Part shown: piece after piece, positions 47,011 to 56,972 of the stretch
Position numbering within the stretch: position 1 is the first letter of the stretch
Layout: the number at the start of each line of letters is the position of its first letter
Source of the DNA: Sclerodactyla briareus
Lineage: Eukaryota; Echinodermata; Holothuroidea; Dendrochirotida; Sclerodactylidae
NCBI GenBank assembly: GCA_026419785.1
Contig: JAODTK010004232.1
Location: 204,494-268,493 of the forward strand
Direction: 5' to 3'
DNA: 64,000 bases
The notes under the pieces: model-generated
Told to the model about the DNA's origin: nothing
What the model saw: only the letters and a program-made list of their open reading frames with translations
The model's database searches: none
Program-made: the position numbers and the translations under genes

Positions 47011-49880
47011 TCACTGTTCAGAAAAATGTAGACAGACTATTAGTAGAGTGCTCCGTGGGGTGGGTTACCAGAGCGTCAGAGCGTGAAACAAGGAAATAGC
47101 AGTTGTGCATAGTCTTCTATTCGCTACTACGTAGTTTCAACAGCATGGCATAAATGCTGCAATCTTTAGGGGGAATGTAACGCAAAAGATGATAAGCAGG
47201 AATATTGAAAAGTACGGATCGTACACGTACAGACGCATGACAATAGAAGACAATCAAAATGACATTTCTGGACATAAAAGTAGCGTGCTTAGTGATAATC
47301 AAGAAGGTGCGTTCTCTAAGATGGCGCATATGATTTAGGCATGCCAACCATTGAACTATTCTATTAACTGCAAAGCACATTACTGCGCGTATTGTGTGCC
47401 CTGTTTAACGTTCCGTCAGAGCACACAACTCAAAGTGAGGGGGCGCCCTATTGTGTGTAACATCGTCGACCATAGACCCCCGAAAATTCCTTTGTTGGTC
47501 CATAGTAAAGATGGTATATCATAGTGCAAGATTCTGCAACATCTTCAGTGAGTGTTACCCAGTTTCAGAAAACGCGGGAAAGGCAGATGATCTATTAAGG
47601 AAGCACAGAAACAACATTAATTATTTCGGGATTACAAATCGATTGCGTCTGACAGAAACATCATCTAGGCTAAAGTGTAGCATCACGGAGTGAACTAGAG
47701 CTTATTAATGTGAGGCTCGAATTAGAAGAGGCTGTCAAACGGAACTATTCTAATCTTCTGACGAGATGCGAATCATATCGCCCAAATCACATGTCACTAT
47801 AACGCTACTATAAGGGAGGGCGCTGTCGTGCTTAGCAACACGGTTCCACATGACTTCTGTTCTGTATAGGAACTTAGGACAGCATGTCTGGGGCTTGATG
47901 CCAACGAGTGAGAGTGGAGAACGCTCGTGTTGTTGAAGTTATAGACGTACATTTAGTAAGCGTACCTCACATAGAATTCTAACAAAAACAAACAAAAAAA
48001 AACAATCGTAGTGGTGCGCCGAGATATAAGAACGGGTGTTGACAGGCGTTGCAATGGGAGCGCGGGTAACTAGAAAGCTAATACACGCATACTGACAGTC
48101 GTGCCTATGAGACGAGGCCACACAGCGAAAATATGGTTGCGTGTCTCTAAGACTTTCACTGGGACGATACGGGCATACTGGAAAAACGTGGTTATGGAAC
48201 AAAGTTTTTAAGCAGGTTACATTGCACCATTGGGGCCTCCCATTACTAAACAGACACTAAACAGACCCTCTTCATTCCCCTCCTGAGCCCAGCAGAAGTT
48301 TCCACTTGGCATTATCCCACACACCGTTTCGAAGCTAACAAGCCGACGGACCATGACTCCGTCAGATTACCATACCATGACCATTGAATTTTCGAGCTAG
48401 AGCAGGTTGAAATTAGCAGGCCCGTTCCGGACACAAGTTTCAAGTTATTCACGACTCTTTCTCGAATCTCAATATTCCACTACAATGAAATACTTGAGAA
48501 TTGAGAAAGAGTGGTGGATAAACTTGAAACTTGAAACTTGTGTCCGGAACACCGTAGCACTAGGGGAAATCCACAATCCTGACCATGGAACAGATTCAGT
48601 TGGAAATTAGAAAGATCTGCCCCAAAACAGATTCGTCCCAAATTTTCACCGTTTGCACTTTTGACTGAGTTTATCCAAATGTAGCAGAATGACAAACCAG
48701 CAAAGGAAGATAAAGCCCATCAATCTAGTCCCGAACTGAAATTTAAGGGTCTATTTTTATGAAGGGGAACACTCGGCGGATTACGTGAGTGCAAGGTGAT
48801 ATGCCTCCAGCAGGAATTCGCTCGCGTGCCTGCAGGCAGTTACACGTAATTGCGTTTGTTAAGTTGCTTGTTTCTGGTTTGCATATAATGAAATACTTTT
48901 CCCAGAGACATAGATTGCATCTGTTCGACGCCACATTATATGGTTTGCATCCTTTAAGTAGTTTCCATGAAACACTATGTTCTACGCCGCTGTCTTTCAA
49001 ATTCCATATATATTTGGTTAATTTTGTGCAGTGCCTTTGTGCTAATGCAAGAAAGTACTCTTGTGATTCGCGTGCCGTACTTAGAACGAATTTTCTGTGA
49101 GTCCTATGTACGTTTCACTGTCTATTGTCGTTTGTGGACACGGTGGCCTGATAGATGACGGACTCCTCCAGACAGTTTCCGCTCGATGGGCAGCTATGTT
49201 ATGAATGCTGTAAGAAAACTACCTAGTAGCGAAATAAGGGACGTATATTCTAATATGAAACTGCCGCCCTGATTTCACTCATCACCAGTGACTACTGCAT
49301 AGCACTTGACATGATGTAACTAGTCAAACCTGGACGCCTCATGTAAATAACAGTTGACTCTAGAAGGTCATGTAACATAGTCTATTGCTTCCCAAAGCAC
49401 AAGCACTGTCATGTCTGTCAGGACCTACAAGGACTACACACTAGTCTAGGCAGATATATTATTTCAGGAATTATAGTCAGAAGTGTAAAATAAAGTTCTT
49501 GCTACGGCACACCGCACGTTCACACAATTGTTTTTTTTAAAACACGCAGTTGCAAGATCACTGTCATGAAATATCACATTTATGGTAATGTTTTACTTGG
49601 GACCAATGGAAAATCAACTTGTCAACAAGACTAAGGTTCAATCTACCGCGAAACAGACATCTCCTTAATAGCGCCCCTATTATTGCATAAGATGCCCCAC
49701 CCCCCAACATCATAAGATATCCATAGTGCAAAGTTTGCTACAATTAGTACCGTACCCGGATCATCGTATTCAGCGAAATATATAATTAATGTCATATTCA
49801 TCGCCTTCTGACTGAAGTAGAGCTCAAGTTGCCAACTTGCCCAAAGACCCAATAAATATAGGTTTGGCAGGTCAGTAGTA
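47011..49880. other. Intron sequence, no gene seen apart from a hairpin
   Basis: Lies within the large GPCR intron. I see no coding signature. The 48.4-kb inverted repeat is listed separately. Confidence 0.4.
48424..48550. repeat. Long imperfect inverted repeat (hairpin)
   Basis: Left arm 48424-48472 and right arm 48494-48550 are near-complementary. Each outer end reads GTTCCGGACACAAGTTTCAAG on its own strand, and the inner ends share GACTCTTTCTC/GAGAAAGAGT-type pairing. The loop is 21 bases. The right arm has one extra copy of the ACTTGAA unit. It could be a small foldback transposon or a transcribed hairpin. Confidence 0.8.
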
Positions 49881-49889
49881 TCTTCCAAA

Positions 49890-50350
49890 AGGTCCTCGGG
49901 CGACCTGTCTTCGTTACCGTATTACATGTTCTTTGACCCAAACAAAAACATAGGATCTGTGCAGTGTCGTCAAGTGAAAAACATTCAAGTTCTCTGGCAG
50001 AACTGTCATCGCTACCGTAGTACCTGTTCATTTGACCCACAAACATAGTCGTGCAGTGTGTCAAGTTGAAACATTCGAGTCCTCGCTGGCCGAAACCCTA
50101 GTGCTCGCTATCTATAAATCGTTTTATTTGCCCCCCAGGAACAATAGAATTTGGTGCAGTGTTGTATAGTTTGTGAAAACATTGAAGTGTTCCGGCGAAC
50201 CTAGTCATCGCTCGTATAAACCTGTTCATTTGACCCACAAACATAGGATCTGTGCAGTGTCGTCAAGTAAACACTTGTCAAGTGCATAGTGTCAAGTTAA
50301 ATCTATTCTGGTTATTATTCTGCGAATCTGTCATCGCTATCGTCAACCTG
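49890..50350 (+). repeat. Tandem array, about 97-bp period
   Basis: GTGCAGTG words start at 49959, 50051, 50154 and 50252, each preceded by CCTGTTCATTTGACCCACAA-type sequence and followed by (T)CGTCAAGT and AAACATT(C/G)AAGT. About four and a half degenerate units lie immediately 5' of the CR1-like LINE. Confidence 0.75.
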
Positions 50351-50439
50351 GTTATCGAAAAACCTGTTGAACGACGAATCGAAATTGGGTGCTTTCTTAT
50401 TGTCCTGAGATGAAGCGCGATACAGGCCCGCCCTTTCAA

Positions 50440-50872
50440 CTTTGGGTATGCTTCCAAACGTTTGGTAGTTGTTTTGTTAGTAAAGGCAATAAGTCAAAAG
50501 GTCACTAGTGGTGTTCCCCACGAATCGGTTTTTGGCCTTCACTTTTTCTGGAGTATATTGACGATCTGGAAGATTCAGTGCATTCAGAGTTAAAAAGTTG
50601 CAGGGCGTACCAAGTTGTATCGGGATGTTACTTCGACCCCTGATGTTGACAATTTCAATTGTCCAAGGTGATCTCGATATAATCCCGAAGGTCTTTCGAT
50701 TGGCAAATGTTTTCACGCCGATAAGTGCAAGTTATGCATGTGGTTTTCACAATCGCAACTCTTCTTCAAGTTAAATGGGCAAGATTTTCATCAGACTGGC
50801 CACCCGATGGTCCGAGTGACACCGTCTTGTAAACGGCGGTCTCCCGAAAATTCTCATTTTTTAACTAGTCCG
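50440..50872 (+). mobile_element. CR1-like LINE, 5' piece (RT motifs B-D)
   Basis: Plus-strand frames read VTSGVPHESVFG (motif B; usually VPQGSVLG) at about 50496-50531. YIDDLEDSVHSEL follows, then TKLYRDVTST where the catalytic YADDTKLY should end, and then RSFDWQMF and ADKCKL. This is the palm domain of a CR1-type reverse transcriptase. Reading stops making sense at about 50870 and resumes, at the next expected part of the same protein, at about 55710. The intervening 4.8 kb is an L1-like LINE. Frames change often, so it is inactive. Confidence 0.78.
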
Positions 50873-50948
50873 AGGGGTGTGAATCATTCATTGTAGATTT
50901 ACAACGGAGTCCCTAAAAGTGACTTTTCAAGATTGTCTTGTTTCACGA

Positions 50949-51700
50949 TGCCTCGCGGAAAAGGAACCAGAAGGTAATAAACAAAAAGTCAGAGGCTACT
51001 TCCCCGTCACAAGGGAGGTAGGTACACAAAGTAGATATGAAACGCAAGAGATCTGAACGCACATCGAGCCGGATCCAGGCTGTCAATTAACATGCGGAGA
51101 AACGGATCGGACGGGCGCGGATGGGGACAAGAAGGATGAGCTTCAAAACGAGCGGATTAATCTTTGGAGCAAACCGTCAGCCGCCTGAAGAATGAAACCG
51201 GGCAACAGGTCTGTCGCTGAATAAAAACCAGGAACGCCTCTTACGCAAGAACAACTTGCGACTGGTTGGCTTCCCACGCGCTAACAAAGAAGACTCTATT
51301 GTATTGGGAAGGGGGTCGGTCCTTACACAAGGTAGGGATCCGAATCCATCCATTGTGGGAGCCCTATTAGAGCCCCGCCGCAGAAATTGTGCCAGAGCGA
51401 CCGTGCCACCTGTGTTGAAAATGGGACGTCCTTCCAAGATAAATGGATGCTTTGAAAGAGCAGCAGTGAAGCTCGCAGGAGATAACTACTTCATAATAGA
51501 TGATCTGACGAAGCGCGGATCTCACGGAGAAGAAAACTTGGAGTAAACAGGTAGCAGAACATATCCAGGCTGGAAGTAGACATCCGCTTTTTTTCCGCGG
51601 AAAAGGGAGAGACGGTAGGCGGGAACGATTTCAATTTCCGGCTGCTGAACAGCAGTGAACCCTCGTGAACATGGACTTTATTTGTCATGCCAGGCATAGG
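50949..51700 (+). pseudogene. L1-like ORF1 (RNA-binding protein) remnant
   Basis: ORF1 proteins coat the element RNA and act as nucleic-acid chaperones. An ATG at 50949 opens a basic N-terminus (MPRGKGTRR) that meets stops at once. A hydrophilic, coiled-coil-like stretch follows at about 51120-51240. The frame 51256-51546 is intact and holds the RRM-like core (LRLVGFPRANKEDS) and the C-terminal domain (FERAAVKLAGDNYFIIDDL). Length and order match L1/Tx1 ORF1. Reading of the family is from motif recognition. Confidence 0.7.
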
Positions 51701-51889
51701 TGGAGGCTTTTACATGTAAGCTCATTGCCAACATTGAGTATTTCGTGGTTGTTTCTATATTTTTGTTTTATTTCTGGTGCATCTCAATTGGATCTGTCTC
51801 ATGGATATTTTTGGAATATTCGTGAAAATGGTGAGTGAATTTCTTTAATAATTGCTGTGGCGTAGTTAAATGATCAAATTAAAGGCTAT

Positions 51890-54800
51890 GATTCTTTTAA
51901 CACACGAGGAATTCGAAATAATTCACAGCGTGGAAAAATTATTTCTTTATTTGCGAAATAAGTATGATATAATATTTGCAAGAAACTCAGTCAATCGATA
52001 CAGATCAAGTTCAAATGGCCGCAGACGGGGGTGGCAAGATTGTTGTTCAACCATGGACCAAACATGGGCCACGGGGTGTCCGCTGTTAAGTTCTTTGTAA
52101 CTCCACGTCTCGAATTTTACAATTCGCATAGAGGAGGAAAGATGTTATGGTCGTTATATTGTTTATAGTGGAACTGGCCGATACTCGGGAGTGTTGATTT
52201 AATGTTTACGGGCCGAAAATTACCGATTCACGGTGACATTTGCACCAAATAGGCGAACATCTTAGAATAATAGCTATGATCTGATACTATGGGTGGAGAT
52301 TTTAATTATGTATGGAATACGAAGTGTAGAATAAAACAGGTGGGCTTGCCTAGAAGAATTTTAACGCCACCAGGATAAGAGGTGATGAATTGTGCCAACG
52401 GTTGCAACCTATCAGATATTTGGCGAGAAAGAAATCCCGAAACAAAGTTCTACACATGGACACGTCCAACATAGAGTGAAACAATTCACTGTAGACTGGA
52501 TTTCTTCTTAATTCTTTCGAGTGATAAACATTGTATCATGATGCCAACACATTATTCCTATATTTGGCTCCGACCATGACAGTGTTATGTGAATATATAC
52601 ATTGGGGTCACCATAGAGGCCGGGAGTTGGAAATGAACACATCCCTATTACGAGATAACCATTATTGTGACAGGATACAACTACACTAGCCGATACTATT
52701 AATAATATTACAGACCTGAACCCTAGTATGTTATGGGAAGTCTGAAGTTGAATATCGGACTGTTCTGATTTCGTTACTCGAAGTACCAAGCTAGAATGCA
52801 AAAAATGATGAGAAGGAAATTGTAAACCAAATGCCATTATGAAACAACTTTCTATACGACTCTTCTGAGTAAAGAGTTGAAGTTAGTATTGCAACGCTTG
52901 GGAGGCAAGGTGGAAGCGTGTATGATTTTAAAAATTAAAGCATAATTATTACGTTCTAAGGGCTCAATGGGTGAAGAAGGCGAAAGAATACAAAGCTATT
53001 TTTTGAGTTTGGAAAAAAACGTAATAAAGTCACGAATAATAAATGAATTGGCTACTAATGACAAAGGTTCATTTTTGAATACGTCAAATGAAATTATGTT
53101 AGAGGTTGAGGATTTTATTAAGATCTGTATTACAAAGATTACCACGTTTTTTCCATCTAGATGTACTTGAAATAGCTTACAAATCCTGTCTTTCCGAAAA
53201 TCAGATGATGTCTTGTGATGGGCTGTTGGATTTGGAGGATTGCACCGGAGGGGTAATTAAGTACATTGGCTTTGAATAAAGCCCTGGGTCCCGATGGGAA
53301 TTCCTGTAGAATTTTACTCTCATTCGGTGGAGGACATTGGCCACTAGTAGTGACTCTTTTACTCTGCTTTTTTCACGGCAGGTTACTTATCAGATGGAGC
53401 AGTGGTAGAGCGGGTATTTCCGATAATTCCCAAACCGGGTAAAGATGAAAGGCAATTGAAGAGAACTGGCGTTCAATTTGCCCCTTGAATGTGGAGTATA
53501 AAATTGCAGCAAAGGTTATTGCGTCTAGGTTAAACATGTGTTGAATTCAATTTTAAGCTATGAGCAAACTGGGTCTTAAAGGGCCGTTTTATCGGCGAAA
53601 ACATTAGCCTTTCCGGATATATTTGTTCTGTATGGAAGGAAAGAACCTGCAGCCTGTTTGTTTTTTAGACTTTGAAAAGCCTTCCGATCGTTGTAGATTG
53701 GAGCTTCATTCAGCACACACTTACATATTTCCAATTTTGGCCCATGCGTGTGGAAAGCATGGATCAAAGATTTTATAGCAATGCACAAAATGCGTGCGCT
53801 AAAATGGGTAACCTGTCAAACTATTTACTGTTTCAACGTGTGGTTTGTCCGCAGGTTCGCCCTTGAGTCCCTATTCTTCATATTGTAACCGAAATTCTTT
53901 GTAAACACTATCAATAGGGATAAATATTAAGGTATTACCGTATCTAGGGGTACCTTGAAAATATATAGTATGCTGATGAAATGTATAATAATGGACGGGT
54001 CAGAATATACTTTAGTTCGGGTAAATGAAGTATTACTTCCTTTTGTCAGCGTCAGCCTTAAAATAAATCTGGAAAAAAGTCACAACTTTTTTCTGCTAGG
54101 GCCTTCATTTAGATTCCTCCACTCTATGAGGAATTTCAATTTGTGATAGTAGCACATTTAAATATCGTGGTATTACATTTCTCATCATAAACAAACGATT
54201 TTTTCAATGTTAAACATGTCCCGAAAATTATCTCGTGGTCAAACAATTGTGAATCATTGGTCATCTAGGAGACCTTACTCCAATTGCAAAAGTGCTAGTC
54301 ATGAAAAATTTGCTATGTCACAAGCTTGTATATTTATCAAAGTATTACCTTAATTCCACCAGAGCATTTGTTTTAGGAGTTGAAAGTTTATTTTTTCAAA
54401 TTTATCTGGAATAAACAAAACCAGATAAGATTTTAGATTAAACGTTCTGTCGCTTAATAACGATAAGAAAAAGGAGGATTGAAAATGAGTGAAAAATGAT
54501 TGATTTGTGTAGTTGCCAAACAGTCTCAAAATGAGTGGGTGCAAATGGATGTTGATGACTAATTAGACAATGAAAGGCATGTCAGTTATGCCCTCGTATG
54601 TAGGGAAAGGAATTTTTGTTCTCCTGCAATTTTTAAACGAGGGAATATTACCGTTGACCTAATACTTCATCCAACAGATTTGTGATATTTGGGCGGACTA
54701 TAGTTTCTGCCCTCAGAGATAGGTTGACAAACAATGTGTATGGAATGATCATTTATTTAAAAAAAAAGACATGTGTTGTAATCTTGATTGTTGCAAGGAA

Positions 54801-55600
54801 AAATTGTATTCTATTTAAGAGGATTTTCTATCGACGGAAGGACACTTCTAGCATACAATTGATTTGATGGCCCAAGGCATGGCATTATAATTCCTTGTAC
54901 ATATTATACGGAATTGTTTCGGCCGATTCCAAGGAGCTGGAGCGAAGGTGTTCTTACTGGTTGTAGATTTTGTTGTACAAACGAAAATGAATGTCGCTTA
55001 CTCAAATTTCCAATGGCACCAAAAGCAGGGAGAATCAGTTTATTATTCGAGAGAATGAAAACGTTATTTATCCAACTTCTATTCGCAAGTGGCGAAGGAA
55101 AATTCTCTCAAGAACATTGAAGGGATTATATTTTCTATTTTAAATCTGTGAGTGAGGCCAAGATATACTTCCAGTCTGCCTATTTTGCATTAGAATTTTG
55201 GAACGAATGGCATTTTTATCCGAATTAACATGAAAGATCGCCTAGTACATTTGTGATTCGGAGAATGAATCACTAGAACATTTATTTGGTTTGGTCTATT
55301 GTAAACGATTGGATACTATTTGTCATACTGGTTGGAAAGGACAGTGAATGTAGATTATTTAAATAGTTTGGCTTTCCAAGCGATAGGGAGAGTCCAGTAA
55401 ATTCGCTCATTTTCCAGCAAACACTTACATTACATGTGCAAAAATATGGGGTAATACCCGATAAGTAGGAGTACATTTTATGTAAATTAAGATCGCTGGT
55501 TGGACATAGCAATATTCTATCCTAAAGAAAGGAAAAACACATTACGATATGATTGAAATATATAGCAGTCCGTAAAGGTCTTTCATTTAACCTAGGTTAT
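51890..55600 (+). pseudogene. L1-like ORF2 (endonuclease-RT) remnant
   Basis: The AP-endonuclease-like domain lies at 51890-52560. It includes a DIIF-type strand ahead of the catalytic Glu region, GGDFN at about 52283-52300, and a TKFYTWTRP-type block near 52442-52470. The reverse transcriptase lies at about 52970-54200, with a FGP-x-x-x-W-I-like block near 53735 and YADEMY in place of YADDxx. The C-terminal Cys/His knuckle is at 55251-55290. Reading needs numerous frame changes, so no full-length protein is encoded. Confidence 0.78.
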
Positions 55601-55702
55601 CCTATATTCACCTCACTGCATTTATTGTACTTGATTCATTACAGTATTAATAGAAACGCGTAATAAATGAGATGCAAAAAATGCAGTGAACTAAAAAAAA
55701 AA

Positions 55703-56440
55703 TATTAGTCGGTGAATTCAGGAAAAGGATCTCGTGTTCATTTTCTTTCTTCTTTGAAACCTTCGAAGCAGTGTGCTGAAGCTGCGAGGAAAGGTAATTG
55801 GATTCTTGGCTTGATTAGACGTCACTTCACTTTCCTTGATAAAGATATTGTTGTCAGTTGTTTAAGCAGCTGGTGAGACCTCACCTGGGAGTATTCTGTC
55901 CAAGTAGGGAATCATATTTCTCGAAAGACAAGGAGGTAATTGAAAACGTTCAGCGGGAGGGCCACTAGATATGTCACTATCTCAGGGAGATTTAACCTTA
56001 CGAAGAGGTAGCGTCTCGGTTAACTCGATGGAACTGAGACGAATCGTTGGGGAGGATTTGATTCTGGTTTTAAAAATGGTTTTAGAGGCCTTTCCTTCCA
56101 CTATTTCTTCTTTGAGGTTTCCAAAGTTACACCAATCAGGGGGTCATTGCCTCAAAGCTTCGTGGTAAACGCTGCAGATCAGACATTAGAAATATTCTCC
56201 GGAGAGTTATTTATGGTGGAAAATGGAGGGGAAATAAGCCTTCATGAAGATGTTGTTACGTCTAAGAGTGTAAAGGCATTCAAGCCTGGATTTATTTTTC
56301 AAGAATTGTGGGCGAAGTCTCTGAGCATCTTGGGTTGTTCTTCTCTTTGGGTTGTTGTGGCTTCGGGGTCTCTCACTGAAGATTTTTGTCTTCCTGACCC
56401 TTTTTCACTAACTTTAAACTAAACTAAAACTAAAACAAGT
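55703..56440 (+). mobile_element. CR1-like LINE, 3' piece with (CTAAA)n tail
   Basis: Directly after the L1-like poly-A, RT sequence of the other LINE resumes: KPSKQCAEAARKGNWILGLI (about 55758-55817), LVRPHL-type, then YFSKDKEVIENVQR (about 55915-55958) and a long decayed C-terminus. The YFSKDKEVIENVQR block matches the YFAKDKQVIENVQR of the 41.3-41.8 kb copy. The 3' end reads CTTCCTGACCCTTTTTCACTAA and then an AAACTAAACTAAAACTAAAA tail at about 56415-56434, again as in that copy. The pieces at 50440-50872 and 55703-56440 are therefore one element split by the L1-like insertion. Confidence 0.85.
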
Positions 56441-56771
56441 TTCGTGAGGAAAGGATGAGTCGCCAACAATTACTTGTTTATTTTTTTTGTCGGATTTCCC
56501 GCCGTTCTCCATATAGATTCCCGACAGAAGTGTAATACTGCTGGTTTTCTTTCTGTCAGACCGATTCGCACAACCCATGCTGTATTTACCATTTTGAGCA
56601 GGAAAAGTAACATTTATGAATGCTTTAAGAACGAACAGGTAAACATTGCGTACGGGCAAGTCCAACGATTCCGCCGCAATGTGTTTGTGGCGTTTCGTTA
56701 CTATTGGAACAATTGGAACTGGTAGAGAATGGTGTTTACCGTAATCAACAAACCGTGATTGACTTTCTCAG

Positions 56772-56972
56772 ATTTTCATTATTCCGGTTATGACGTGGAT
56801 TGCGGGATTCGTAAGCTGTCTTGTCAGACGAACGTGGCTCTGGTACCTGTTCATTATATCTTCAAGTTATGGCCAGGGAGTGTCCATTCCTGCACTCACG
56901 GTTGATGACGCCACCACTGAAGTCAAAGATATGGCCGATAGGTGGGCTTTGGCAAAGACTGGGTTTCTATGA
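56772..56972 (+). CDS. GPCR last exon with TM6-TM7
   Basis: The exon begins in phase 0 after TTTCTCAG (acceptor AG at 56770-56771). It reads IFIIPVMTWIAGFVSCLV (TM6), RRTWLWYLFIISSSYGQGVS (loop 3 into TM7), then a short cytoplasmic tail and a TGA at 56970. Joined to LLIYIK at 45161 it gives the normal order third intracellular loop, TM6, TM7 of a 7tm_2 receptor. The W-Y-L-F-I-I and QGV blocks are family hallmarks. TM7 after QGVS is less hydrophobic than usual, so a small indel or decay is likely and the true C-terminus may be longer. An AATAAA at 57466 could be the polyadenylation signal. Confidence 0.78.
   Translation: MFIIPVMTWIAGFVSCLVRRTWLWYLFIISSSYGQGVSIPALTVDDATTEVKDMADRWALAKTGFL

Larger units (their letters stand above)
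50873..55702 (+). mobile_element. L1-like LINE, nearly full length, inserted in the CR1-like LINE
   Basis: All parts of a two-ORF L1/Tx1-type element appear in order on the plus strand. ORF1 starts near 50949. Its ORF1p-type RNA-binding domain is at 51245-51545, with NNLRLVGFPRANKEDS and NYFIIDDLTKR. ORF2 endonuclease starts near 51890 with an RGIRNNSQRGKIISLFAK block and includes LINVYGP- and GGDFNYVW-like stretches (about 52190-52310). Reverse transcriptase starts near 52980 (SYFLSLEKN, INELATNDKGS), with ALGPDGNS (53277), PLNVEYKIAAKVIASRLN (53480-53540) and a motif C reading YADEMY at 53971-53988. A C-terminal knuckle, CDSENESLEHLFG, is at 55251-55290. AATAAA lies at 55664 and a 10-A run ends at 55702. 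Many frameshifts make it inactive. Confidence 0.85.
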
